Positions 1-6,852 of a DNA stretch of 15,033 bases are shown here, piece by piece. The notes under the pieces are model-generated. The model saw only the letters and a list, made by a program, of their open reading frames with translations. It made no database searches and was not told the origin of the DNA. The stretch comes from Faecenecus sp036648855 (lineage in GTDB: Bacteria; Bacillota_I; Bacilli_A; RF39; UBA660): NCBI GenBank assembly GCA_036648855.1, contig JAVWCU010000023.1:1-15033 (forward strand), given 5' to 3'. A program made the translations under genes and the position numbers. The number at the start of each line of letters is the position of its first letter. Within the stretch, counting starts at the first letter, position 1.

Positions 1-61
1 AATTATTTACTTTTTTAAATCTTTACTTTGTTGCAGTTGATTTAACAATTGAGGAAAGTAA

Positions 62-1069
62 CTATTTCATTGTAGGTATTGCGGTCACCGATTTAGCCAC
101 TTCCACTAGTTCATCCTGACTCATAACATCTGATACAATATAATAATCAATACCTCCACTGGTCCAACTAATAGAATTATCCGATAAAGCTCCCACAGTA
201 TCAATTAATAAATAAGGTTCCCCATAAGTAGGCACCACAGCCATTTCTTTAGAAACACTAGTATTTTCTTCAACTAATAAAAAGGGCTTTTCTCCAGCAA
301 AAGTTAATATAATTCTTTCTCCATCTGATTTATTAATACGATCTTGACTAGTTAATTTAGTACCAGCTGGTAAATAAAGAGGGAAAATAATATCATTTAT
401 AGAACTAGACTCCTTAGTTTCTTCTACATTTCCACAAGTTGCGCATGTTTTCATAGTTTCATTTAAATCAAAATACATATCATCAAATGTTGGTTTTAAA
501 TCAACACTAGAAAAAGTCATTTTCATTTGAGGAATATCTGCTTCATCAAGCACTACTACTTCTTTAAAGTTCAAATTTTTATCTAATAAAATCTTTTGCT
601 TAATTAATTTCTTATTATTAGGATAATTAACTTTAGTTGTAAATATATAATCATTGTTAGACTGAATAAAATTAGACTTATCATCTTTCTTTATATCATT
701 AATAATTGATTGCAATAAGTATACCTGAGAATTATTATATGGCCAATCACTCTGAAATTTAAAACTTTTATTTAAAGATGGTGTTAAAACATATACTCCT
801 TCCTTATTTTTTAATATAATTTGTTCATGATTGTTTGCCTTGTTTTTCAAACTAACCCTATACTGATCCTTATGTTTATAAGCTGCTATCACATCGTAAT
901 GATATGTATCATCATTATTAGATATTTCTAAAACACCTTGAACCTGATAAGCTTTTGCATTACCTACTTTTTTTTCTAAGTCCCTAATTACATCTTTTTC
1001 TCCACCCTTGCTACATCCTGTCAAAAAAAGTGTTAATAATAAAAAACCAAAAATTAAATATTTTTTCAT
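62..1069 (-). CDS. LolA-fold membrane lipoprotein (YdcC/GerS-like)
   Basis: Predicted lipoprotein anchored on the outer face of the cytoplasmic membrane. The first 19 residues are a type II signal peptide ending in the lipobox LTGC. Residues about 25-205 are a beta-rich stretch with the spacing of LolA-like lipoproteins (YdcC of Bacillus, GerS of clostridia), and the last 110 residues resemble a DUF4367-type domain (ISWTSGGIDYYIVSD...). A CATC (CxxC) motif near residue 208 joins the two parts, which could bind metal or form a disulfide. The start is supported by GGGGTGA upstream, and the gene ends in TAG. In Bacillus the homologue lies beside alr, but only 61 bases remain here and no racemase can be seen. 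Family members have been linked to sporulation and germination. The fold assignment is moderately firm and the function is inferred. Confidence 0.75.
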   Translation of the reverse strand: MKKYLIFGFLLLTLFLTGCSKGGEKDVIRDLEKKVGNAKAYQVQGVLEISNNDDTYHYDVIAAYKHKDQYRVSLKNKANNHEQIILKNKEGVYVLTPSLNKSFKFQSDWPYNNSQVYLLQSIINDIKKDDKSNFIQSNNDYIFTTKVNYPNNKKLIKQKILLDKNLNFKEVVVLDEADIPQMKMTFSSVDLKPTFDDMYFDLNETMKTCATCGNVEETKESSSINDIIFPLYLPAGTKLTSQDRINKSDGERIILTFAGEKPFLLVEENTSVSKEMAVVPTYGEPYLLIDTVGALSDNSISWTSGGIDYYIVSDVMSQDELVEVAKSVTAIPTMK

Positions 1070-1118
1070 TCTTTCACCCCATAATTTGTTTTCATTTAAT
1101 TATATTTCTATCATATTA

Positions 1119-1136
1119 AATTATTCATGAATAATT
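1119..1136. repeat. 18-bp perfect palindrome between divergent genes
   Basis: AATTATTCATGAATAATT is a perfect inverted repeat lying between the divergently transcribed lipoprotein and DUF378 genes. A TATAAT-like box for the lipoprotein gene reads on the minus strand at 1104-1099. The position suits an operator, but palindromes of A and T arise easily in such DNA. Confidence 0.35.
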
Positions 1137-1182
1137 ATTAGCTTTTTGTTTATGCTAATACTGTATTAAAAAGGAGGAAATC

Positions 1183-1380
1183 ATGAAAACACTACAAAAA
1201 ATAGCTCTAGTGTTAACCATCATTGGAGCCATAAATTGGGGACTAATTGGTCTATTTGACTTTAATATTGTTTCCACATTATTTGGCGTTGAAAATGTAA
1301 TAACTCGTATTGTCTATGTGCTAGTTGGACTCGCTGGTATAGTCAATATTGCCATCCTATTTGAAGATATTGGCAATTAA
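1183..1380 (+). CDS. DUF378 family small membrane protein
   Basis: A 65-residue protein with two hydrophobic helices (about residues 6-26 and 38-60) separated by a short loop. The N-terminal pattern LTIIGAINWGLIGLF followed by LFG and a second helix is typical of DUF378 proteins, which are usually 60-80 residues long. No biochemical function is established for the family. The start is firm, because AAAGGAGG lies at ideal distance before the ATG. The gene stands alone, divergent from the lipoprotein and convergent with cdaR, with a shared terminator directly after the stop codon. Confidence 0.85.
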   Translation: MKTLQKIALVLTIIGAINWGLIGLFDFNIVSTLFGVENVITRIVYVLVGLAGIVNIAILFEDIGN

Positions 1381-1411
1381 AAAGGCAATTCATAATTAGT
1401 GAATTGCCTTT
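1381..1411. terminator. Bidirectional intrinsic terminator
   Basis: An 11-bp perfect stem (AAAGGCAATTC with GAATTGCCTTT) and 9-base loop lie between the convergent DUF378 and cdaR genes. A-rich and T-rich stem ends let it work in both directions. Confidence 0.85.
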
Positions 1412-1414
1412 TCC

Positions 1415-2776
1415 TTATTTTTTATCAGGTTCTATTCTTATCTTAACTTTTTTTAATTTAGACTCATAAATTAATTTTAAATCATTCCCTACTACTACTA
1501 CCTCAACTTCATGCTCACCTGTTGTTAAATTGCTTAAATTAATAGTAGCTTTAATTGTTGCCTGATTAAGTGAATCAAGAGCAGCTTTAGTACCTTTAAC
1601 TATAATAGTTACTTTACTATCAGCTTCAGACATAGCTTGAACTTTATAACCACTTGCTAAATTTATTGGCGAAATACTAATATCATTAAACTCCTTGGTT
1701 ATAACCTCATCCAAAGTTAATTTAATTTCAATAGTTTTAACACTCATATCTCGAATACCATTAGGCTTTTTAAGGTTAATATTAAATGATTTGCCTTTAT
1801 CTAATTTATCAATGTCTATTTCTACTGGAAAAGAATCAATTGTATCAATAATTGCTTGATCTCCATATATAACTATATTTGCTACACTAGAAGTAAGTGA
1901 ACTAATAGCTTTACCAAAAGCTAATTCTCCTATTGGCACTATCTTAATTGGGATTTCCTTACTAGGAGCAGTAATAGTGATTTTTGCTTCTATAGTCTTT
2001 GGCACTATTTCCACATCAACCTGCTTACCGTCTGAATCATATGCAATTAAAGGAACATCCTTCAAAGTAATAACCCCAACTTTTGGATTGCTTATATTAT
2101 TAATATCTACTAAAGCTTTTACCGTAGCAACCTGCTTAAGTTTATACTCTGCACCCTTTATTATTACATCATTTCTACCCAATTCAATATTAGATATTAC
2201 TAGTTTAGAATTAAGTTGGTCTTTATGCAAAACATCATAATTTAACTCCCTTGTTTCAGATACTTTCTCATAAACAACAATAGTTGCTGTAGAAGGATCA
2301 AGTTTATAATCAATAGAATCAAGAGCCTGTTTATACTTGAGCGTAACCTTGTGACTACCCGGTTTCATTTCCCTTAAATCAACTGATACCTCATAAGATG
2401 GATGTTGTTTAGCCAAATAAATATCTGCTCTTCTTCCAATTAATGTAATATCAACTGATTTAGGTAACCCTTCTACAACATAAGCTTCCTCATTATATTC
2501 TGCTTTAACCGGCTGATTATAAAGAATCTCTGCTGACTGATTAATAATTGTATTAGAGTTAGCATCAACTACAAAAAAAACAATAAATGCGAATACTAAG
2601 GATAAAACTATTAAAGTTTGCTTATTATTAATAAATCTTTCAAGACCCTTACTATTTCCCTGAATTGCCTCACTTATTTTTAAAATACCCTTAGTAATAG
2701 GTGTAATTAACCACTTATCAAAAAATAATAAAATTCTTTTAAGAAAAGAAAAAATAGAACTACTTATCTTCTTCAT
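1415..2776 (-). CDS. cdaR: CdaR (YbbR-domain regulator of diadenylate cyclase)
   Basis: Membrane-anchored YbbR-repeat protein that modulates the cyclic di-AMP synthase CdaA from outside the membrane. Read from the ATG at 2776 it has 453 residues: about 52 basic cytoplasmic residues, one membrane helix (about 53-71), then four tandem YbbR-like beta repeats ending near residue 445. An in-frame start at 2833 exists, but the GAGGAGG site lies inside the end of cdaA just before 2776, so translation from 2776 with a 17-base overlap of cdaA is preferred. This overlap suggests translational coupling. The cytoplasmic N-terminal part before the helix seems longer than usual. In Bacillus glmM follows, whereas here a terminator and the convergent DUF378 gene follow. 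Confidence 0.9.
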   Translation of the reverse strand: MKKISSSIFSFLKRILLFFDKWLITPITKGILKISEAIQGNSKGLERFINNKQTLIVLSLVFAFIVFFVVDANSNTIINQSAEILYNQPVKAEYNEEAYVVEGLPKSVDITLIGRRADIYLAKQHPSYEVSVDLREMKPGSHKVTLKYKQALDSIDYKLDPSTATIVVYEKVSETRELNYDVLHKDQLNSKLVISNIELGRNDVIIKGAEYKLKQVATVKALVDINNISNPKVGVITLKDVPLIAYDSDGKQVDVEIVPKTIEAKITITAPSKEIPIKIVPIGELAFGKAISSLTSSVANIVIYGDQAIIDTIDSFPVEIDIDKLDKGKSFNINLKKPNGIRDMSVKTIEIKLTLDEVITKEFNDISISPINLASGYKVQAMSEADSKVTIIVKGTKAALDSLNQATIKATINLSNLTTGEHEVEVVVVGNDLKLIYESKLKKVKIRIEPDKK

Positions 2777-3581
2777 ATATTTCTTCCTCCTCAAGTATTT
2801 CTTCCTCAGTTTCTTGTTTAGGTCTAAGTTCATCTATAAGCATCATCCTAACATCATCTAAAGATAAATTATAAAATAATTCGCCTTTAACTGCTACTGA
2901 AAGTCTACCTGTTTCTTCTGAAACAACTAAACTAATAGCATCTGTTTCTTCAACAATACCAAGTGCTGCTCTATGCCTAGTTCCAAGTCTCTTATTAGTT
3001 TTTGAATTACTACTAGTAGGAAAAACAGCCCCAGCACAAGTAATTCTATCTCCTTGAATAATAACACCACCATCATGAAGAGGATTATTAGGGAAGAAAA
3101 TAGCAATTAGTAAATCACTTGATAAATCGGCATAAATTTTCTTGCCTTTATCAATATAATTTCCCAAACTCATATCTCTTTCGATAACTATTAAAGCCCC
3201 AATCCTAGACTTTCTTAAATAATCCATAGCCTGTATAATCTCATAAACTAATCTTTCTCTTTCATCTACCGTTAATACCTTATGTCGACCAAGAAGTTGA
3301 GTTCTTCCAAGCTGCTCAAGAGCAGTCCTAATTTCCGGTTGAAATATAATAATTAGAGCTAGTGGTCCCCACATAATTACATACTCCAGTAACAAACCAA
3401 TGGTCTGAAGTCCAATAAAATCACTAACTATTTTTAAAATCAGAATAACAGCTACCCCTTTAAATAACAAAGTTAATTTTACATTATTTCGTATATTTTT
3501 TAATATATAATAGAACATTACCCATACCAAAGAGATATCAGCAATTTTTTTAATAAGATCAATAATACTTTCAAAAGTCAT
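2760..3581 (-). CDS. cdaA: CdaA diadenylate cyclase
   Basis: Membrane diadenylate cyclase that condenses two ATP into the second messenger cyclic di-AMP, which controls potassium and osmotic balance and wall homeostasis. From the ATG at 3581 it has 273 residues. Three membrane helices lie at about residues 14-80, followed by the DisA_N catalytic domain with HDGG (aspartate near residue 170) and the GTRHRAALG motif near 200-208. The first motif reads DGG where DGA is common in CdaA. An upstream ATG at 3617 is possible but has no ribosome site and sits 6 bases after a TATAAT box. AGAAGGGAAG precedes 3581, so the shorter start is preferred. The acidic tail (EEEILEEEEIYEEDK) overlaps cdaR. Confidence 0.93.
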   Translation of the reverse strand: MTFESIIDLIKKIADISLVWVMFYYILKNIRNNVKLTLLFKGVAVILILKIVSDFIGLQTIGLLLEYVIMWGPLALIIIFQPEIRTALEQLGRTQLLGRHKVLTVDERERLVYEIIQAMDYLRKSRIGALIVIERDMSLGNYIDKGKKIYADLSSDLLIAIFFPNNPLHDGGVIIQGDRITCAGAVFPTSSNSKTNKRLGTRHRAALGIVEETDAISLVVSEETGRLSVAVKGELFYNLSLDDVRMMLIDELRPKQETEEEILEEEEIYEEDK

Positions 3582-3622
3582 CCTTTTTTTCTTCCCTTCT
3601 ATGTTATCCTTTAACATAATTC

Positions 3623-3652
3623 ATTATATCAAAAAAAAGCATCTATAGTAAA
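3623..3652 (-). promoter_or_regulatory. Probable vegetative promoter of cdaA-cdaR
   Basis: TTTACT (3652-3647), 18-base spacer, then TATAAT (3628-3623) on the minus strand. It overlaps the terminator of the upstream gene and fits translation of cdaA from 3581. Confidence 0.6.
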
Positions 3653-3670
3653 CCACTTAATGCTTTTTTT
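3632..3670 (-). terminator. Terminator of the 148-residue membrane-protein gene
   Basis: Stem AAAAAAAGCAT with ATGCTTTTTTT and a 17-base loop just after the stop codon at 3679, with a run of Ts in the minus direction. The stem is A/T-rich, so strength is moderate. Confidence 0.55.
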
Positions 3671-3678
3671 AACTATTA

Positions 3679-4125
3679 CTAATTCTTAGAAGTAAAATCT
3701 TGTATTTCCGGAATAATATTAGAAGAAGGTTCAATATCACCTTGAATCTGAGGAATAACAGGGATCTCATCAGTAATAATATTTGGTTTTTGGATAGGCA
3801 CAGTACCTAACTCCTCCAAAGAAACAGATTTTTTATTTTGCATACTACTAGGAGCAGAAAAATCTATTATATCAGTAGCCTTAGGATTACCATAATTATT
3901 ATCCGTGTTAGGTTTAACGGTCTCTACAGCTTCCTCAGGTTTCAATTGATCATTTCTAGAAAGATTGTCGTTAAGTTTAACAGCTAATTGTTCCTTCTCT
4001 AATTTTTTCCCAGCCCGTTCCATTAGATAGCCCATAATCGCCATGATTAAAATAACACAAATCACTGCAAATAAATAGTAAAAAAATCCATCAAAATTAA
4101 CGATAAACTCTAACACTTTCTTCAT
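3679..4125 (-). CDS. Unrecognised single-pass membrane protein
   Basis: A 148-residue protein of no family I recognise. One hydrophobic helix lies at about residues 14-32 (FYYLFAVICVILIMAIMGYL). It is followed by a charged stretch (MERAGKKLEKEQ) and then about 100 residues that look disordered, rich in Pro, Asn, Ile and Ser. The charge pattern suggests that the long C-terminal part lies in the cytoplasm. An earlier TTG at 4131 is in frame, but AGAGGGA is spaced for the ATG at 4125. It has its own promoter and terminator and directly precedes cdaA on the same strand. This is a hint, not evidence, of a link to cyclic di-AMP or the cell envelope. Confidence 0.75.
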   Translation of the reverse strand: MKKVLEFIVNFDGFFYYLFAVICVILIMAIMGYLMERAGKKLEKEQLAVKLNDNLSRNDQLKPEEAVETVKPNTDNNYGNPKATDIIDFSAPSSMQNKKSVSLEELGTVPIQKPNIITDEIPVIPQIQGDIEPSSNIIPEIQDFTSKN

Positions 4126-4153
4126 AATCAATCCCTCTATTCTACATATTTAT

Positions 4154-4182
4154 ATCATAACATGATATAATAATAATTACAA
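4154..4182 (-). promoter_or_regulatory. Probable sigma-A promoter in a divergent region
   Basis: TTGTAA (4182-4177), 17-base spacer, TATGAT (4159-4154) on the minus strand, driving the 148-residue gene. On the plus strand a TATAAT at 4166-4171 could serve the divergent gene at 4218, but its -35 box is weak. Confidence 0.5.
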
Positions 4183-4217
4183 CTTTACTAAATAAAAAAA
4201 TAAAAAGAGGTTATTCA

Positions 4218-4838
4218 ATGAAAAAGAAAAAGAAACATAAAATCCCCTTAGTTAAAATATCCCTATCTTTAATTGGCTTGCTTATATTATTAACAACTTT
4301 TTTTTACTTAAATAAACAAAATAATTATCTTGCTGTACTAAAAAAAGAATGTCTAATAACAAAAAAAGAAGATATTAATGTTTGCCTAAAAACAAACAAT
4401 TTTGTTAAAATTACATTTTCAAAATTTTATTCTACAAATTATATATATAAAATAAATAACATTCCAAAAGCAGCCTTTATCGATATAGATATTCAAGGTA
4501 CTAGTATAATTGCTCTTATTGATATAAATCAAGCCAATCATCTGCTAAACACTGGTACAAAGCAATCTATAAGGGGCTACTTAAAGGGCTTTGAAAAACA
4601 AGAACTAATTGATGTTAGGAATACTATTATTAACAATTATATAAGTCAAGGTAAAACAGAAGAAGAAAAAGAATTAATTAAAGCTCATATTTCTAATACA
4701 AATTTAAATCAATATAATAAAATTAAATTAAACCATACAATCATCCTGATTTGCTACAGTATAATTTTCCTTTTCTTAACTATCTTACTATTTAAAAATA
4801 TTTACCTAATTATAAATAATAAATTTAAAAAGTCATAA
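4218..4838 (+). CDS. Unrecognised protein with two membrane helices
   Basis: A 206-residue protein of no family I recognise. A very basic start (MKKKKKHK) leads into a helix at about residues 12-30. Next comes a soluble region of about 140 residues, rich in Asn, Ile and Lys, with two cysteines (CLITKKEDINVC). A second helix lies at about 172-195, before a basic tail. The layout predicts both ends inside the cell and the middle domain outside. The start has a modest AGAGG site, and the gene stands alone with a hairpin terminator overlapping its stop. The soluble part might be a small sensor or partner-binding domain, but no motif proves this. Confidence 0.75.
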   Translation: MKKKKKHKIPLVKISLSLIGLLILLTTFFYLNKQNNYLAVLKKECLITKKEDINVCLKTNNFVKITFSKFYSTNYIYKINNIPKAAFIDIDIQGTSIIALIDINQANHLLNTGTKQSIRGYLKGFEKQELIDVRNTIINNYISQGKTEEEKELIKAHISNTNLNQYNKIKLNHTIILICYSIIFLFLTILLFKNIYLIINNKFKKS

Positions 4839-4850
4839 ACGACTTTTTTA
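4827..4850 (+). terminator. Intrinsic terminator
   Basis: Stem AAAAAGTC with GACTTTTT, 6-base loop, then further Ts. It overlaps the stop codon of the preceding gene. Confidence 0.75.
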
Positions 4851-4866
4851 TTATTCCAAAATAAAA

Positions 4867-4884
4867 GCCTTAATATATTAAGGC
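4867..4884 (-). terminator. Terminator of the tRNA operon
   Basis: GCCTTAATATATTAAGGC is a perfect 18-base palindrome 11 bases beyond the CCA end of tRNA-Thr. On the minus strand it is followed by TTTTAT. Confidence 0.65.
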
Positions 4885-4895
4885 AAATAAACATC

Positions 4896-4971
4896 TGGTG
4901 CCGACTACGGGAATCGAACCTGTGACCTACGCGTTACGAGTGCGTTGCTCTACCAACTGAGCCAAGTCGGC
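4896..4971 (-). tRNA. tRNA-Thr (anticodon CGU)
   Basis: A 76-base cloverleaf with CCA encoded. The acceptor stem GCCGACT/AGTCGGC is perfect, the D arm GCTC/GAGC is intact, and the anticodon loop CTCGTAA gives CGU, which reads ACG codons. Two pairs are broken: A31-C39 at the foot of the anticodon stem and A51-C63 in the T stem. A UGU tRNA could also read ACG, so this tRNA may be under weak constraint. It lies 36 bases downstream of tRNA-Lys on the same strand. Confidence 0.93.
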
Positions 4972-5007
4972 ATTATATTATAAACTTCTAATAAGTAAAA
5001 TACAAAA

Positions 5008-5083
5008 TGGTGTCCTGTTGGAGATTCGGACTCCAGACCCTTTGATTAAAAGTCAAATGCTCTACCAACTGAGCTAACAGGAC
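5008..5083 (-). tRNA. tRNA-Lys (anticodon UUU)
   Basis: A 76-base cloverleaf with CCA encoded. The acceptor stem GTCCTGT/ACAGGAC, anticodon stem TTTGA/TCAAA and T stem TGGAG/CTCCA are all perfect, and the loop CTTTTAA gives anticodon UUU. The T loop reads TCCGAAT, so position 55, which is almost always U (pseudouridine), is C. It is the first gene of a two-tRNA unit. Confidence 0.95.
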
Positions 5084-5113
5084 AAATATAGTAAAATCTT
5101 TAATCTTAAATTT

Positions 5114-5155
5114 CTTTAAAACGCTACTCTAGTGTACTTGAAACGTAGCTTAAAG
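5114..5155. other. Bulged hairpin between tRNA operon and upstream gene
   Basis: CTTTAA, a 3-base bulge and GCTAC pair with GTAGC and TTAAAG across a 17-base loop. There is no T run after it in the minus direction, so it is a weak terminator at best. It may mark the end of the gene at 5223 or the leader of the tRNA transcript. Confidence 0.35.
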
Positions 5156-5222
5156 TAAAGACTTTTTTAAATTTTATCAATATTCATAAATATTTTTCTA
5201 TATTTATCCCATCATCCTATTA

Positions 5223-5831
5223 TTACCTTACAATTTCATTAGTAATTTCTGTATTATAAAATTGTTCAACTCGATTTAATTGAGAAGATATATCAGTCGA
5301 TATAAATTCACTTCTTACTAAGTTCTTCATAATCTTATAATCAGTATACGCTGTAACTAAACCTACAGTAAAATTTGTAGCAAACCTATTAGCTTCCAAC
5401 AATTGCTGATTTTTTTTGTCTGAATTATCAAGCGGCTTGGATTTATCAATATTTAAATTATTTGATTTATCATCAACTTGATCGATACTATTTGCAAACT
5501 CAACCCCATTACTAATTAATAAATCAATGCCCTCCATTCCATTGCCTACCAAAAATTTTAACATATTCAAACAAGTTGCTTTCGTATTATCATCAAAGAC
5601 ATCTACATTTTCACTGCAAGCAGCCAACATAACAGCATTTTCTACTAAAACCTTTTTAATTCCACTTATCCCCATTTTAACTATGTTATTTCTAGAATCT
5701 CCATCCCTAGTGAAACACTTTGGATTACCTTTTAAAGCCTCTAAAATAGCAAAATTTAACTGTTCAGAAGTACTGTTATACTTGTGCCTAGTAATATGGC
5801 AAGCATTTTCAAATAAATTATCAGTATTCAT
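5223..5831 (-). CDS. Unrecognised 202-residue protein
   Basis: I recognise no family. From the ATG at 5831 (AGAGGTGG at good spacing) the protein has 202 residues. An in-frame start at 5873 lacks a ribosome site. It has no signal peptide. Residues 1-115 look like a mostly helical globular domain (HITRHKYNSTSEQLNFAILE, then hydrophobic helices with NAVMLAACSENVDVFDD). A charged, Asn/Lys/Asp-rich linker (about 120-155) follows, then a helical C-terminal part with FATNFTVGLVTAYTDYKIM. It lies on the same strand as, and next to, the spore-surface-like cluster, separated from it by a terminator, so a link is only suggested by position. Confidence 0.75.
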   Translation of the reverse strand: MNTDNLFENACHITRHKYNSTSEQLNFAILEALKGNPKCFTRDGDSRNNIVKMGISGIKKVLVENAVMLAACSENVDVFDDNTKATCLNMLKFLVGNGMEGIDLLISNGVEFANSIDQVDDKSNNLNIDKSKPLDNSDKKNQQLLEANRFATNFTVGLVTAYTDYKIMKNLVRSEFISTDISSQLNRVEQFYNTEITNEIVR

Positions 5832-5923
5832 AAATATCCACCTCTGATAATAAAATAACATATTCCTTAACAACTAGCTATGATTAATTTAAATTTAAAC
5901 CTTCATTGACACTTTATACTTAC

Positions 5924-5945
5924 AAAAAAAGAGGATATCCTCTTT
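5924..5945 (-). terminator. Intrinsic terminator of the 97-residue module gene
   Basis: AAAGAGGATATCCTCTTT is a perfect palindrome (5928-5945), with a run of seven Ts on the minus strand, 28 bases past the stop codon. Confidence 0.85.
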
Positions 5946-5973
5946 AAAATAATTAGCAAAATTAAAATTTTAA

Positions 5974-6267
5974 TTATGGTGCTGGAACAACAGCACAATC
6001 AGCACATAGGCAGTCACTAAATAGTTCTAATTTTCCCTGTAAAACTGTTTCTAATCTAGTAATAGCATTAACCATAGATTGAACTGATTTATTTACAAGT
6101 AATAAATCTCCACTAGTAGCCGCAAGCACTAAAGCCTTCTGAATTTTTTCCCCCTCAGCATTTAAAATATGAGATAATCCAGTTTGTTCAAGTGCAACTG
6201 ATTCAATAATATCAGTAATAGCTTGACACTTAGTAACCCCACTTGGTTTAATTATTGGCATTGACAT
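5974..6267 (-). CDS. Stand-alone ILNAEGEKIQK module protein (spore-surface type)
   Basis: A 97-residue protein that is almost entirely one helical module, residues about 16-84: DIIESVALEQT, HILNAEGEKIQK, VNKSV, then ITRLETVLQGKLELF. A short CxCxxC tail (CLCADC) follows. The same module ends two other proteins in this window. From general knowledge, closely similar C-terminal modules are common in exosporium or spore-coat type proteins of Bacilli and Clostridia. The start at 6267 is chosen because AAAGGAGTG precedes it. The ATG at 6285 lies at the very 5' edge of this site. A sigma-K-like promoter lies immediately upstream. The likely role is a structural or anchoring subunit of the spore surface. 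Family recognition is good and the role is inferred. Confidence 0.8.
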   Translation of the reverse strand: MSMPIIKPSGVTKCQAITDIIESVALEQTGLSHILNAEGEKIQKALVLAATSGDLLLVNKSVQSMVNAITRLETVLQGKLELFSDCLCADCAVVPAP

Positions 6268-6287
6268 AAATATCACTCCTTTCATAA

Positions 6288-6314
6288 TAAAGTATGTTGC
6301 TTGTTAATAAATGT
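6288..6314 (-). promoter_or_regulatory. Sigma-K-like promoter
   Basis: On the minus strand AC (6314-6313), a 16-base spacer and CATACTTTA (6296-6288) match the mother-cell sigma-K consensus AC-N16-CATANNNTA. The ribosome site of the module gene begins about 6 bases later. Confidence 0.5.
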
Positions 6315-6346
6315 CGACAGTTTTCAATTTTTTTAATTATACTTAT

Positions 6347-6739
6347 TTAACAAATAAAGTCATCTTCACAAAAATCTTCTTTACAACAAATATCCATACA
6401 ATCATCTGTGTAATCATTACATTCACATTTATAACAAGGTTTTAAGATATTAATAGCGCATAATTTTAAGCAAAGCACCACTTTTTTACAGTCTATTTCA
6501 ACTACGATTTTTTTAGTTGCACATTCACATAAAGATAATACCACTTTTTGGCAAAATTCTGGATTAAAAAGATTTTTAATTACTAAACATATACTTTCCC
6601 TTTCTATACTATTAATATGTATTATAAAACCCTTCGGTAAATATAATACTGTTGGTTTTAAAAATGTATATACCTCGCAAAAATCATTTGAACAAGGCTC
6701 CACTTTAACTTGTAAATAAGCTAATTTCTTTGATAACAT
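6347..6739 (-). CDS. Cysteine-rich protein, possible coat/exosporium structural protein
   Basis: A 130-residue protein with 17 cysteines (13 percent), most in its last 70 residues, and an acidic Cys/Asp end (CCKEDFCEDDFIC). There is no signal peptide or membrane helix. The first 90 residues alternate hydrophobic and polar residues like a beta sandwich. The ATG at 6739 is used because AAAGGAGT precedes it. The upstream ATG at 6757 overlaps that site. High cysteine content is a known feature of clostridial exosporium-ordering proteins such as CdeC, although I see no direct sequence match. Its neighbours and a sigma-K-like promoter favour a spore-surface role through disulfide or metal cross-linking. 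This is inference. Confidence 0.75.
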   Translation of the reverse strand: MLSKKLAYLQVKVEPCSNDFCEVYTFLKPTVLYLPKGFIIHINSIERESICLVIKNLFNPEFCQKVVLSLCECATKKIVVEIDCKKVVLCLKLCAINILKPCYKCECNDYTDDCMDICCKEDFCEDDFIC

Positions 6740-6767
6740 TTTTTTACTCCTTTTCATTTAATTACTC

Positions 6768-6794
6768 TATTATATGATAGAAAGAGTTTTTGGT
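6768..6794 (-). promoter_or_regulatory. Sigma-K-like promoter of the Cys-rich gene
   Basis: AC (6794-6793), 16-base spacer and CATATAATA (6776-6768) on the minus strand fit the sigma-K consensus. TATAAT within it could instead be read as a vegetative -10 box, but the matching -35 box is poor. Confidence 0.45.
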
Positions 6795-6816
6795 TATAGC
6801 ATAATTCCTACTATTA

Positions 6817-6825
6817 CATATAATA
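6817..6825 (+). promoter_or_regulatory. Sigma-E/K-like -10 box
   Basis: CATATAATA fits CATANNNTA, 28 bases before the ATG at 6853. The -35 side is imperfect (GC instead of AC at the sigma-K distance, ATA slightly far for sigma-E). Confidence 0.35.
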
Positions 6826-6852
6826 ATTATGAAAAGTAAGGGTGGAGATAAT

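Noticed and set aside
1..120. Plus-strand frame running from the window edge into the lipoprotein gene
   Set aside because: Most of it is antisense to the lipoprotein's C-terminal end. The 61 bases outside are too short to support a partial gene.
1977..2240. Plus-strand frame inside cdaR
   Set aside because: Antisense shadow of a well-supported gene, with no ribosome site or family resemblance. The frames at 5527-5847, 10384-10599, 10920-11102 and 11379-11603 are rejected for the same reason.
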